Shown here: piece after piece, positions 8,952 to 18,525 of the stretch | Layout: the number at the start of each line of letters is the position of its first letter | Numbering within the stretch: position 1 is the stretch's first letter | NCBI GenBank assembly: GCA_965247435.1 | Contig: OZ252019.1 | Span: forward strand, 4,588,001 to 4,652,000 | Source of the DNA: Ilyomonas sp965247435 | GTDB lineage: Bacteria > Bacteroidota > Bacteroidia > Chitinophagales > Chitinophagaceae | DNA length: 64,000 bases | Reading direction: 5' to 3' | Notes under the pieces: generated by a model | What the model was told of the DNA's origin: nothing | The model's database searches: none | What the model saw: only the letters and a program-made list of their open reading frames with translations | Program-made: the position numbers and the translations under genes

Positions 8952-10001
8952 ATGAGTAATAATAAAAGTACACTGAACTTAAGGCGCCTGCTGGCACAGG
9001 GAAAACTGGTCACTTCATTTCTGTTAAAAAAATGGCTTCTTATTGTGATTGTGGTGGTGATTGGCAGCGTACTTGGTTTTGCTTATGCTTTTTTTAAAAA
9101 ACCTACTTATACCGGAGAGCTTACGTTTGTGCTTTCCAGCGGTTCTTCAGAAAGCAGCTTATATAGTTTGGCAAGTCAGTTTGGATTTAGTACCGGCAGC
9201 AGCGGGGAAGATCTTTTTTCACAGGATAATCTTATCTGGCTGATGCAATCTAAAAAGCTCATGAGCCGTGCATTATTCAGAGAAGTGCCGAATACCGGCG
9301 AGACGCTGCTGAATTTGTATTTGCGTGAACAAAATATGCCTAAGCTTTGGGAAAAAAATCCGCATTTAAAAAAGCAGTATCCTTTTCCCAACGATATAAA
9401 AAAAATAACCCCGGTACAGGATAGCCTTTTAGGAGAGCTATGCACAGGTTTAACCAAAGGAACCATAAATATAGACCAGCCGGATAAAAAACTAAACTTG
9501 TTTAAGGTAGCTACCACATTTACCGATCCTGTTTTTGCCTGCTATTTAACCAAATACTTAGTGTACGAATCTTCGGCGTTTTATATAGAAACAAAGGTGA
9601 GCAGTGCACGTAAAAATCTTACCATGCTGCAGCATGAAGCAGACAGCCTGCAGGGTTTGCTAAGCAGAAGTATTATAGCCGCTGCCTCTAACGCAGACCG
9701 TACATTTAACCTCAATCCAGCCTTGCAAATACAACGGGTACCCATACAGCGCAGCCAGATAGATGCTGCCGTAACACAGGCTGCCTACACCGAAGTGGTT
9801 AAAAACCTGGAAATAGCCAAAATAACATTAGAAAAAGAATACCCTATTTATCAGTTGCTGGATGAGCCTTCGTTACCCCTAAGAGTGTATAAAATGAGTA
9901 CGATGCTTGGCTTAGCAGCAGGGGGAATTGCATTCGGGGGTTTGATAATTATGTATCTTACTATTAAGCTTTTAATAGAAGAGGTTTTAAATTCAGAATA
10001 A
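8952..10001 (+). CDS. Wzz-type chain-length determinant protein
   Basis: 349 residues with the polysaccharide co-polymerase layout: a transmembrane helix near the N-terminus (WLLIVIVVVIGSVLGFAYAF, about 28-47), a large periplasmic region rich in helix and coiled coil, and a second helix near the C-terminus (LGLAAGGIAFGGLIIMYL). It sets polymer length together with the Wzy polymerase. There is no C-terminal tyrosine-kinase domain and no separate BY-kinase gene beside it. The stop is followed immediately by the flippase start (TAA-ATG, no gap), indicating translational coupling. Confidence 0.85.
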   Translation: MSNNKSTLNLRRLLAQGKLVTSFLLKKWLLIVIVVVIGSVLGFAYAFFKKPTYTGELTFVLSSGSSESSLYSLASQFGFSTGSSGEDLFSQDNLIWLMQSKKLMSRALFREVPNTGETLLNLYLREQNMPKLWEKNPHLKKQYPFPNDIKKITPVQDSLLGELCTGLTKGTINIDQPDKKLNLFKVATTFTDPVFACYLTKYLVYESSAFYIETKVSSARKNLTMLQHEADSLQGLLSRSIIAAASNADRTFNLNPALQIQRVPIQRSQIDAAVTQAAYTEVVKNLEIAKITLEKEYPIYQLLDEPSLPLRVYKMSTMLGLAAGGIAFGGLIIMYLTIKLLIEEVLNSE

Positions 10002-11279
10002 ATGAATCGTATCAGTTATTTATCGAAAGAAATATTTAAGTCCAGGCTGTTTGCGAATTACGTTCACCTGTCTATATTTCAGATCGTAAATTTTTTAGTT
10101 CCTTTAGTCACAGTTCCTTTTATCATCAAGTATATTGGTATCGCCAATTATGGCCACATAGCCTTCTCTTATGCTTTCATTACTTATTTTACCGTACTAA
10201 CCGATTATGGCTTCAATATGTCTGCTACCAGAAGCATTTCTATTAACCGGCACGATAAAGAAAAAGTAAGTCATATTTTTAGTACGGTGCTGCTTACCAA
10301 GCTACTGTTTTTTGCCCTTGCATTTATACTGTTCAGCTTACTTGTTTTACTGGTGCCTTTTTTCAGAGAATACGCGCTTTTACACATGGGCAGTTTTACA
10401 CTGGTATTGGCGCAGGTAGTAATGCCGGTCTGGCTGTTTCAGGGCATAGAAGATATGAAGTACCTGGCCATTGCCAACACGTTTTCCAAGCTGCTGTTTG
10501 CCATCCTGATTATCTCTTTTATCCGCCGGCAGGAAGATTACATTTTTGTAAATATATTACAGGGCATTGGCGGGATACTGGCAGGCCTGATATGCATACG
10601 CATTATTGTTGCCAAGTTAAAAATCAAGTTCGTAAGGGTAACTGCAGCCGACATAAAGCATGAGATAAAAGAAGGCTGGCTATTGTTTTTATCTTCCTTT
10701 GCCGTAAACATTTATCTTAATTCCAATGCCTTTATTTTAGGTATGTTTACCAATGCAACCCAATTGGGATTTTATAGCATCGCAGAGAAAGTATATTTGG
10801 TAGTGAAGCAGTTGAATGGTGTTTTTTCTCAGGTTATATATCCGCAGATATGCGTGGTTGCCAACCAGTCTATTGAGCACCTCAAAAGCTTTTTGAAAAA
10901 AATATTTTTGCCCTTTGCCGTTTTAATCATTTTAGTATGTACCACCGCTTTTGTATTTGCACCTTTTATTTGCGAGTATTTTTTAAAACAGGTAGATCCG
11001 CATGAAGTAATGCTGATACGGATATTTTGTTTTGTACCTGTAATTGTAGCGTTCGACATTCCTGCTTTTCAGTCGCTGCTGGCGTTAAATAAAAAAAAGC
11101 AATACGGAAGTATTTTAATTGCCGGTTGCGTACTCAACCTTTTATTAAACACCGTACTGGTTCATTTTTTAAATGCTTTGGGAACTACTTTATCTGTATT
11201 GCTAACGGAGTTATTTATTACAATCAGCCTTAACTATGCATTTTTAAAAGTAGCCAACCAGGGTACCAAACTTTTGTAA
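10002..11279 (+). CDS. Oligosaccharide-lipid flippase (Wzx/MOP superfamily)
   Basis: 425 residues, about 12 predicted membrane helices and basic cytoplasmic loops. The N-terminal YVHLSIFQIVNFLVPLVTVP stretch and the following IIKYIGIANYG are typical of Polysacc_synt family flippases. It would move the undecaprenyl-linked repeat unit across the inner membrane. It directly abuts the Wzz gene upstream and is followed by a glycosyltransferase after 19 nt, so it is within the operon. Confidence 0.85.
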   Translation: MNRISYLSKEIFKSRLFANYVHLSIFQIVNFLVPLVTVPFIIKYIGIANYGHIAFSYAFITYFTVLTDYGFNMSATRSISINRHDKEKVSHIFSTVLLTKLLFFALAFILFSLLVLLVPFFREYALLHMGSFTLVLAQVVMPVWLFQGIEDMKYLAIANTFSKLLFAILIISFIRRQEDYIFVNILQGIGGILAGLICIRIIVAKLKIKFVRVTAADIKHEIKEGWLLFLSSFAVNIYLNSNAFILGMFTNATQLGFYSIAEKVYLVVKQLNGVFSQVIYPQICVVANQSIEHLKSFLKKIFLPFAVLIILVCTTAFVFAPFICEYFLKQVDPHEVMLIRIFCFVPVIVAFDIPAFQSLLALNKKKQYGSILIAGCVLNLLLNTVLVHFLNALGTTLSVLLTELFITISLNYAFLKVANQGTKLL

Positions 11280-11298
11280 TGCAGGTTTATCTTTTTTT

Positions 11299-12306
11299 AT
11301 GCAGGATAAAAAAATTTTGATATTAATCCTGAATTGGAATGGATGGAAAGATACACAGGAGTGCTTGCAGTCGCTTCTTGCCATTGACTATCCTGCATAC
11401 GCCATTGCCATTGTTGACAATGGTTCTGCCGGTGACTGCGATTCAATAGAAGCTTTTGCAGCAGCGCATTATAAAGATTACAAAGTGCTGGCCAAAGAGC
11501 AGGTACAAACGGCTGAAACCATACCTGCCAACCTGCCGGATACGGCTTTCACATTGATTAAGAATAATGAAAACCTCGGTTTTGCAAAAGCAAATAATAT
11601 AGGCATCCGCTATGCATTTGCCATGCATTACGAATGGGTTTTACTACTGAATAATGATACGATAGTACAACCCGGCTTTTTATCAATATTAGCCATGGAG
11701 TTTGGCAAAGCGAAGTATAGTGCAGTTACACCCCAGATACGTTATTATGCTCCGCGGGATGTTATCTGGAACTGCGGCGCTGCCATCAGAAGATATAATG
11801 AGCATTATTATTATAAAGATAAAAATATAAAGCATGTACCAGACATGGCAGCAATAAAAGAAGTAGCGTTTGCTACCGGTTGTGCCTTGCTGATGAATAT
11901 AACGGAAACCGGTTTTTTAACAGAAAAGTTCTTCTTTGGTGAAGAAGATTTTGAGCTGGCACTGCGGCTTAAAAAACAGGGGAAAAAGATAGCCTGTATA
12001 ACACACGCAATTATTTACCATAAAGAAAGCACTTCGATCAACCAAGCCACCGTTAAAATAAATAAATTATTTGTACATTATTTAAACCGGCTGGTTAATA
12101 CGAAAGATTATGCGCGCATTACCTGGCCGTTGCATATTTTTTACCGGTCCTTCCGGCTCTGGCTGTCTATGTGCGGCAATAAAAAAATAGGCTTTTTTAA
12201 CGCCGGTAAATATGGTTTGCGTTTTTGCTTTATGGCTTTTAAGCTAAAGGAAGTGAACAAACAAACATTTTTCGATATACTTTCTTATCCGATAGAACAT
12301 GCCTGA
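11299..12306 (+). CDS. Glycosyltransferase family 2
   Basis: 335 residues with a GT-A fold at the N-terminus: LILILNWNGWKDT (about 5-17), the nucleotide-binding VDNGS (about 41-45), NLGFAKANN, and the metal site LLLNNDT in place of a strict DxD. FFGEEDFELALR around 215-226 supplies the ED acceptor/catalytic motif. Sequence style is that of rhamnosyl- or related sugar transferases of O-antigen and exopolysaccharide clusters; the sugar cannot be told from sequence. The 3' end overlaps the next gene by 8 nt. Confidence 0.85.
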   Translation: MQDKKILILILNWNGWKDTQECLQSLLAIDYPAYAIAIVDNGSAGDCDSIEAFAAAHYKDYKVLAKEQVQTAETIPANLPDTAFTLIKNNENLGFAKANNIGIRYAFAMHYEWVLLLNNDTIVQPGFLSILAMEFGKAKYSAVTPQIRYYAPRDVIWNCGAAIRRYNEHYYYKDKNIKHVPDMAAIKEVAFATGCALLMNITETGFLTEKFFFGEEDFELALRLKKQGKKIACITHAIIYHKESTSINQATVKINKLFVHYLNRLVNTKDYARITWPLHIFYRSFRLWLSMCGNKKIGFFNAGKYGLRFCFMAFKLKEVNKQTFFDILSYPIEHA

Positions 12307-13063
12307 AATACCTAAGGTTATCCATTATTGCTGGTTTGGCGGCGGTGCTAAAAATGCACTGATTGAAAATTGTATTGCCAGTTGGAAAAAACAATTGCCG
12401 GATTACACTATAACCGAATGGAATGAACAGAATACAGTGATTGACTGTGCCTTTGCCGAAGGCGCCGCCAGGCATAAAAAATGGGCTTTCTTAAGTGATT
12501 ATATAAGGTTGCAGATATTATACGCGCATGGAGGTATTTATATGGATACTGATATGTATGTAATAAAACCTTTTGATGCCTTGCTATCGCACAATTGTTT
12601 TTTAGGCAAGCAGAATGAAGAGCATATTAATGCAAGTATTATTGGCTGTGTAAAGCATAACACCTTTATAGCTGCCTGCATAGCCTATTACCAAAGCATT
12701 GTCTTTAATGAGTTTAAACTGATGGAACTTTCGATTCCCGCAATAGTATCGCAGGTGTATAATCGTTTTCCGCAGCAAGAGGAAGTAAAGATTTATGCCG
12801 CCGAATATTTTTATCCGTATCCTTTTGAGCGCAGTGTAGAGCAGCAGGATTTTACGCATTTCATTTATCCGCAAACGTATGCGGTGCATTTGTGGAATGC
12901 AAGCTGGTTTAGCAAACGTGAATGGGCAAGTTTGGCCTTGCAGGACAAAGAATACCTTAAATTTCTAAAGCTTACTATTCATCATATCAGAGAGCAGCCA
13001 TCCTATATTTTCCAGATAGGAAGACTGATTATAAAAAAATTATTAAGCAATCATGCGCGGTAA
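12299..13063 (+). CDS. Glycosyltransferase family 32 (capsular/Och1-like)
   Basis: 254 residues. The start PKVIHYCWFGG and the block KWAFLSDYIRLQILYAHGGIYMDTDMYV (given only as a landmark, about residues 60-87) are the hallmark of GT32 sugar-binding/DXD transferases; the DTD is the metal-binding DxD. Members in bacterial clusters add hexoses to capsule or O-antigen repeat units. Start codon lies 8 nt inside the upstream GT2 gene and the stop overlaps the next gene by 11 nt, so the three are translationally coupled. Confidence 0.85.
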   Translation: MPEIPKVIHYCWFGGGAKNALIENCIASWKKQLPDYTITEWNEQNTVIDCAFAEGAARHKKWAFLSDYIRLQILYAHGGIYMDTDMYVIKPFDALLSHNCFLGKQNEEHINASIIGCVKHNTFIAACIAYYQSIVFNEFKLMELSIPAIVSQVYNRFPQQEEVKIYAAEYFYPYPFERSVEQQDFTHFIYPQTYAVHLWNASWFSKREWASLALQDKEYLKFLKLTIHHIREQPSYIFQIGRLIIKKLLSNHAR

Positions 13064-14129
13064 AAAGATTTGTTTCTTTATTAATTCGTTGAATGATGCG
13101 GGCGGTATGCAACGCGTTACAACGGTGATTGCAAACGAACTGATTAAAAGAAACTATGAAATTTATATCGTTTGCTGGATGGGCAACGGGCAGTCTTTTT
13201 ATCCGTTATCAAAAGCAATACGTGTTTATGCTTTGTATGCGCAAGACCATATAAGCATTTACAGCACTTTCTTTCGATCGCTGTTTGCATACAGAAAAAT
13301 TATTAACCGGATTAACCCTGATGTAACCGTAGATGTAGGTTCCAACTATAGCTTACTCACCATCCCGGCCTTAATTTTTAAAAAAGTTAAGCGCGTTACC
13401 TGGGAGCACTTCAATCAGAACATCGGTAAGCCGGTAATTAAAAAGGCAACCAATTTTTTAATTAACCGGCTGGGCGATAAAGTAGTTTTACTTACGAATG
13501 CCGATGCAGCGGCCTATAGGAAAGTGTTTCCGGAAAGGAAGATAACAGTTATCCGCAACCCGGTAACCATACAAGTAGATCAGCCCTCGCCTTTATCGGG
13601 TAAAATGGTGCTGGCGGTTGGCCGTTTGGTATATCAAAAGGGGTTTGACCTGCTGCTGAAAGCCTGGAAAATAGTTGCTTTATCCAGGCCCGGCTGGATA
13701 TTGACAATAGTTGGCGGCGGTAGTGAAGAACTGATGCTGAAACAGATGACTGCAGATTTACAGATAACCGATACGGTACGATTTGTTGCGCCTGTAAAAA
13801 ATATAGCAGCGTACTATAAAAGTGCCTCTATACAGGTAATATCGTCCCGGTACGAAGGCCTGCCGCTTACCTTGATTGAAGGCAAGGCATTTGGCTTGCC
13901 AACCATTAGTTTTGACTGCCATACCGGCCCGCGCGAGGTAATAACAAATGGCTATGACGGTGAGCTGATTGAACCGGAAAACACAGATTTGTTAGCACAG
14001 GCAATTATCAATTTAATGAATAACCCCGGTCAACTTAACAGCTACGCCGGAAACTCGTTGGAAGTAGCAAAAAAATTTACCGTTGCAGCTATTATGAATC
14101 AGTGGGAAACTCTTTTCGATAGCATCTGA
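13053..14129 (+). CDS. Glycosyltransferase family 4
   Basis: 358 residues, GT-B fold. The N-terminal FFINSLNDAGGMQRVT carries the glycine-rich acceptor-side loop; VLAVGRLVYQKGFDLL opens the C-terminal nucleotide-sugar domain; SSRYEGLPLTLIEGKAFG gives the E-x7-E catalytic/donor motif of retaining GT4 enzymes. Donor and linkage are unknown. Overlaps the upstream GT32 gene by 11 nt; a 37-nt gap precedes the polymerase gene. Confidence 0.88.
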   Translation: MRGKKICFFINSLNDAGGMQRVTTVIANELIKRNYEIYIVCWMGNGQSFYPLSKAIRVYALYAQDHISIYSTFFRSLFAYRKIINRINPDVTVDVGSNYSLLTIPALIFKKVKRVTWEHFNQNIGKPVIKKATNFLINRLGDKVVLLTNADAAAYRKVFPERKITVIRNPVTIQVDQPSPLSGKMVLAVGRLVYQKGFDLLLKAWKIVALSRPGWILTIVGGGSEELMLKQMTADLQITDTVRFVAPVKNIAAYYKSASIQVISSRYEGLPLTLIEGKAFGLPTISFDCHTGPREVITNGYDGELIEPENTDLLAQAIINLMNNPGQLNSYAGNSLEVAKKFTVAAIMNQWETLFDSI

Positions 14130-14166
14130 TTTATCATTTATAGCAATGTGTCAAAACCTATAGCGC

Positions 14167-15270
14167 GTGCCATACATCCTCATTTTTTTTATAATCGTAC
14201 TATTATCTTTTTTAGAATTAAATGTAAAAAGGTACATTAATCTGTATGGCGCTTTTTTTTGCATACTTATCTTTCTCATCCTGTTTGCCGGGTTAAGGGA
14301 TGTTGGTTATGATTTACAATCATACAAAGATATTTTTCATGATATCAATACAGCAAACCCACAGGACATTGAGCCCGGCTTTAGCCTGTTTATACTGCTG
14401 TTTAAGTCTTTAGGTTCAGGTGTCCCTGTTTTTTTCTTTTTTACTGCTTTAATAGCTATAACGTTCAAGGGAGGATTTTTTATAAAATACTCGCCTTATC
14501 CAATGTTATCGCTTGTTATTTATTTCGGTTTCGCATACCTCATAAAAGATATGGGTCAAATAAGGCATGGCTTGGCTATGGGTGTTGCACTTATCGCTTT
14601 TCATTTCATTTTAGAAAAAAAGCCGCTTCTGTTTTATTTGTTTGCTTTACTGGCATTCAGCCTCCATTATTCAGCAATTGTATTGCTGCCGGCTTACTTT
14701 ATTACTACCCGTTTAAACATAAAAACCGCAATCATTACCATTGTAGTATTGCTGCCATTAGTATTCATAAACAGTAAAGATCTGCTGTTTGCATTAATAG
14801 AACATTTGCCCATCGAAACTATACAGGGCAAAGCCGTTTTTTATCTTAACTCTGAGGAATACGGACAAACATTAGGGTTCAATTTTTCTATTGTGATACG
14901 TATTACTATTCTAATGTTAATGATCGTTTTTAGAAGAAAAGGCAAAGAAATAATGCCAGGCTTTCAAACGCTCCTGTATTTATACTGTTATGGTATAGCT
15001 ATATATCTGTTGCTGAATCCGGTACAGGAATTTGCCATACGTACGTCGGACTATTTCCGGCTGCTGGATTGTATTATTCTGCCAAATTTCATATTGTTTA
15101 CACATAACCGGAAGATGCAAAACATTATCTGGCTGGTTGTATGCGTATATTGTTATTACACTGTTTATAAAATGCTTGCACTGGATGTGTTTCAACATGA
15201 CTTTATTCCGTACAAGTTTGTACGTATAGAAAACAGATGGCCCTTAGTTTTTACACTCCGGTCTGGGTAA
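14167..15270 (+). CDS. Wzy/EpsG-like polysaccharide polymerase
   Basis: 367 residues, extremely hydrophobic, about 10 membrane helices, with the EpsG-type start (several Phe/Leu-rich helices, then LFAGLRDVGYDLQSYKDIF around 38-56, an extracytoplasmic Arg/Asp-containing loop). It is the only polymerase candidate in a cluster otherwise complete for Wzx/Wzy-dependent synthesis, which supports the role. The start is GTG; no ATG lies upstream in frame. A 190-nt gap without obvious signals follows. Confidence 0.75.
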   Translation: MPYILIFFIIVLLSFLELNVKRYINLYGAFFCILIFLILFAGLRDVGYDLQSYKDIFHDINTANPQDIEPGFSLFILLFKSLGSGVPVFFFFTALIAITFKGGFFIKYSPYPMLSLVIYFGFAYLIKDMGQIRHGLAMGVALIAFHFILEKKPLLFYLFALLAFSLHYSAIVLLPAYFITTRLNIKTAIITIVVLLPLVFINSKDLLFALIEHLPIETIQGKAVFYLNSEEYGQTLGFNFSIVIRITILMLMIVFRRKGKEIMPGFQTLLYLYCYGIAIYLLLNPVQEFAIRTSDYFRLLDCIILPNFILFTHNRKMQNIIWLVVCVYCYYTVYKMLALDVFQHDFIPYKFVRIENRWPLVFTLRSG

Positions 15271-15462
15271 ACAAAAAATAAACGTTGTATTATACGGGTA
15301 AGTGTTTCACCTGCCTGAAACGGATTTTATTATAAACGGAGTGTAGAAAATAGTACCGGCAAGCCATATCAGAAATTAACTTGCCTTTAGTTGTTTATCC
15401 GGTTTCTTTGGTAAATATCAGAAACTGTAATTTTAAAAAACTGCTTTAAAAAATGATAGTAA

Positions 15463-16551
15463 GTGAATAGTAAAACGCTTTATATAAACGGGAATTTTCT
15501 TTCACAACCAATTACGGGTGTTCAGCGTTTTGGCAATGAAGTACTAAAGGAACTTGACTCCCTGGCCGCATCAGACGCTATAGAGATCGTTGTTCTTACC
15601 AACAATAAAGCTATTCCTAATCCGCACATCTATAAAAACATCAGGGTAAAAAAAATCGGAATTACCAACGGAAAAATATGGGAGCAGTTAGACTTGTTTA
15701 TCTATACATTTGGCAAGCCACTGGTTACCTTTGCCAGCGGAGCGCCCGTATTTAAACTCAATCAGTATTTTACCATTCACGATACAGCCATCTACGACGA
15801 GCCGGCGGCGTTTACGGTTTTGTATCGAACCTGGTACAAGCTGTTGAACGCTATAATTACCTTATCTGCAAAAAAGGTTTTTACAGTTTCCGTTTTCTCC
15901 TCCAGCAGGCTGCAAAAAATTTTGCACATCAGCAAAAGCAGGATACAAATTGTTTATAGCGGTGGCGATCACATCGTAAATGTTGGGGAAGATGTTTCTG
16001 TTTTAAACAGGCTGCCAACCGGCAAAAAGTATGTACTGGCCGTAGGAAGCCTTAATCCAAACAAAAATTTCAGCCAGGTGATTAAAGCGGCTGCAGCTTT
16101 GCAAGACCACACGGATATTCACTTTGTAATAGCAGGAGCCATCAACACAAAGGTTTTTAGGGATAAAGATGACGTGCAGCAGATGAATGGAAATATTACT
16201 TATCTTGGAAGGATAAGCGATGAAGCGTTGAAAGCGCTGTATAAAGTTTCCCGTTGCTTTTTATTTCCTTCTTTGTACGAAGGCTTTGGAGTACCGGTGA
16301 TCGAAGCCATGTTTTGCGGATGCCCGGTTGTTTGCTCCAACAGAGCTTCTTTATCCGAGCTATTCAGTAATTATACCTTAGTTGTTGATCCGCTTGATAC
16401 AGAACAAATTGTAACAGGTATAAAAGAAGTCTTGTACAATAAAGCCCGCAGTACCGCCCTGCAGCAACAGGCCGTTGCCGGAACAAAAATTTATACGTGG
16501 TCAGAAACCGCAAAAAAAATTTATGAAGTTATCAAAGACGCATATACGTAA
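15463..16551 (+). CDS. Glycosyltransferase family 4 (mannosyltransferase-like)
   Basis: 362 residues, GT-B fold. GNFLSQPITGVQRFGNEVLKE at the N-terminus is the acceptor loop seen in bacterial mannosyl/fucosyl-type GT4 enzymes; YVLAVGSLNPNKNF opens the donor domain; LFPSLYEGFGVPVIEAM gives the E-x7-E motif. Start is GTG. The gene is separated by about 190 nt from the polymerase upstream and 226 nt from the next transferase, longer gaps than earlier in the cluster, so internal promoters are possible. Confidence 0.85.
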   Translation: MNSKTLYINGNFLSQPITGVQRFGNEVLKELDSLAASDAIEIVVLTNNKAIPNPHIYKNIRVKKIGITNGKIWEQLDLFIYTFGKPLVTFASGAPVFKLNQYFTIHDTAIYDEPAAFTVLYRTWYKLLNAIITLSAKKVFTVSVFSSSRLQKILHISKSRIQIVYSGGDHIVNVGEDVSVLNRLPTGKKYVLAVGSLNPNKNFSQVIKAAAALQDHTDIHFVIAGAINTKVFRDKDDVQQMNGNITYLGRISDEALKALYKVSRCFLFPSLYEGFGVPVIEAMFCGCPVVCSNRASLSELFSNYTLVVDPLDTEQIVTGIKEVLYNKARSTALQQQAVAGTKIYTWSETAKKIYEVIKDAYT

Positions 16552-16777
16552 ACCGGACATTTGCTTTTGCACCTTAACCAATATAGCTGTCCAATTATTT
16601 TAATAACCGATGCTGATAACTAAAAACATACTTTCATCCGACTGTATTACAGTAGTTAGACGGCGTTATTTTAATTATTATGCTTGCAGGCGTGCTGCAA
16701 AAATTAATCTATCAACCCATACTCGTACACATTCAACTTTATTATAAAAATTCTACAAAAACTAATCTATAAGCTGC

Positions 16778-17893
16778 ATGCGGGTTTTGCATTTGTGTAA
16801 ATATGATTTCCGGACACATAATGGTGGTATAGAATCTGTTTGCAAAAGCATGTATGAATATTTTAAAGCTGCCATTAACGGAGATAGTTCGCAGTTTCAT
16901 TACTTCCTTTTTTTTTCTGCCAATGCAACTTCATTAGAATACAAGGAAGAAAACTTTCACTTTTATATAGCAGGTATTAATAAGCAAATAGGTTCAACGC
17001 CTGTTTCTTTACAATACATAAAAAAATACACCGAGCTACGCAATGCGTTTGATATTGTTCATATACACGTACCAAATCCGGTAGCCCTTTTTGCCGTTTA
17101 TTACAACCCGCCTAAAGCGCAAATAGTTGTACACTGGCACAGTGATATTGTAAAGCAAAAGTTTATTTATCCCTATTTTAAATTTATAGAAAGAAAAGTG
17201 CTTGCACTTGCAGCGGCTGTTATAGCTACCTCTGAAAATTATATCGAAGGCTCAAAACCGCTTATGTCCTGCCGGGATAAAATTAAAGTTATTCCTATCG
17301 GTATTGCCCCGTTGAAAGCTTTAACAAAACAAACCGGCAATAACAAAGACCTGATCCTTTCCATAGGCAGATTAGTTTATTATAAAGGATTTGAGTATTT
17401 AATAAAAGCTGCGCAGTACCTGGATGACAACTGCCATATAGTGATTGTAGGAAATGGCAACTTATATGAAAAGCTGAAAGAACTTACTGTTTCTTTGAAT
17501 GTATTGGATAAGGTAGAGCTCGCCGGTAATATATCTGATGAGCAATTAAATGAGCTAATGAGCAGGTGCAAAGTTTTTTGTTTGCCATCCATTGAGCGTT
17601 CGGAAGCTTTTGGAGTGGTGCTGCTGGAAGCGCTGAGCATTGGCAAACCAATTGTTGCTACCAATATCCCTTATTCGGGCGTAAACTGGGTAAACAAACA
17701 CAATGTAACGGGCTATAATGTAGCTCCTAAAAATGAGCAGCAATTAGCAGGCGCAATTACAGATGTCTTGTCGGATCAGCAACTATATAAGGAATTAAGT
17801 TTTAATGCTTCCGAAAGATTTAAGAATTTATTTACTGCAGAGCGAATGAATAAATCCATCTATGCACTATACGTACATTTAATCAGCAAATAA
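16778..17893 (+). CDS. Glycosyltransferase family 4
   Basis: 371 residues, GT-B fold. HNGGIESVCKSMYEY is the acceptor-side loop, HWHSDIVKQ lies in the cleft, ILSIGRLVYYKGFEYL begins the donor domain, and RSEAFGVVLLEAL gives the E-x7-E motif. It resembles WbaZ/CapM-type transferases of surface polysaccharide clusters. It is the last transferase before the MITE-like element and the GDP-fucose genes. Confidence 0.87.
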   Translation: MRVLHLCKYDFRTHNGGIESVCKSMYEYFKAAINGDSSQFHYFLFFSANATSLEYKEENFHFYIAGINKQIGSTPVSLQYIKKYTELRNAFDIVHIHVPNPVALFAVYYNPPKAQIVVHWHSDIVKQKFIYPYFKFIERKVLALAAAVIATSENYIEGSKPLMSCRDKIKVIPIGIAPLKALTKQTGNNKDLILSIGRLVYYKGFEYLIKAAQYLDDNCHIVIVGNGNLYEKLKELTVSLNVLDKVELAGNISDEQLNELMSRCKVFCLPSIERSEAFGVVLLEALSIGKPIVATNIPYSGVNWVNKHNVTGYNVAPKNEQQLAGAITDVLSDQQLYKELSFNASERFKNLFTAERMNKSIYALYVHLISK

Positions 17894-18525
17894 GTGCCTG
17901 CAGACAGGAACTTTATTTCATGGGTCGAATAATTGCCAAACCTGCACTTCGCCGGTTCGGCAATACCACATGGCGGTTTTTTGTGAATAAGACAGCGCAT
18001 GGCTTCAGATTAACTGTAAAAATTAACTATACTTTTATTTATACGGTTAAACAGCTATTTCAAAAATATAAGTGGTTAAGAATATTATTACCGGCAATCT
18101 TTAAGCAGGTTAAATTTGCAGCAAAATTTTATAGTAGTACACTGTAACTTAAGTTAGTTTACATGTCCTGTATAGTCCGGATGTTGCGGCGCCACCCGGT
18201 AGCATGGCTATGGGCGGGCGGGGACGCCCGCCCGCCTAAAACTTGAAATAATTTAAGTTACACTGTAGTAGTAAGGCAGGGTCATTTTAATATATAATTT
18301 CTTTACAATTTACATTTTAGGCACAATTTTTATTGAAACCATTATGCTTATGATTTATTTTCATAACATCAGTCAATTTTATTAATTGTTTATACTGTAC
18401 TGTAGTCAACCAATAGCGCAACCCGTTTTAACCCGATACATAATTAACAGCATTATCGTACAATACCCGCGACCGCTGCTTTTGCGGTCAAACCTAAATC
18501 AAAAAAATACATTAAATCTCAATTC
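17894..18525. other. Intergenic region carrying a MITE-like element
   Basis: 632 nt without a convincing gene. A 75-codon frame (17920-18147) ends with a stop inside the left terminal repeat of the MITE-like element and has no recognisable family. A GACCGC/GCGGTC hairpin (18471-18489) lies 37 nt before gmd and may be part of its leader; there is no clear -7 box. Confidence 0.4.
18140..18265. mobile_element. MITE-like 126-bp element with target site duplication
   Basis: The left end CACTGTAACTTAAGTTA (18140-18156) and the reverse complement of the right end, CAGTGTAACTTAAATTA (18249-18265), match at 15 of 17 positions. Both ends are flanked by the same 8 bp, TAGTAGTA (18132-18139 and 18266-18273), as expected of a target duplication. 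The interior has no coding capacity and holds a very G+C-rich hairpin (GGGCGGGCG/CGCCCGCCC, 18212-18233). Its ends do not match those of the IS at 20671, so a different transposase must have moved it. Confidence 0.7.

Noticed and set aside
17920..18147. 75-codon frame before the MITE-like element
   Set aside because: Basic, aromatic sequence without family resemblance; its stop codon is supplied by the element, and the pre-insertion frame would also end quickly.
18212..18233. G+C-rich hairpin considered as a rho-independent terminator
   Set aside because: There is no T run behind it on either strand, and it is better explained as the interior of the MITE-like element.
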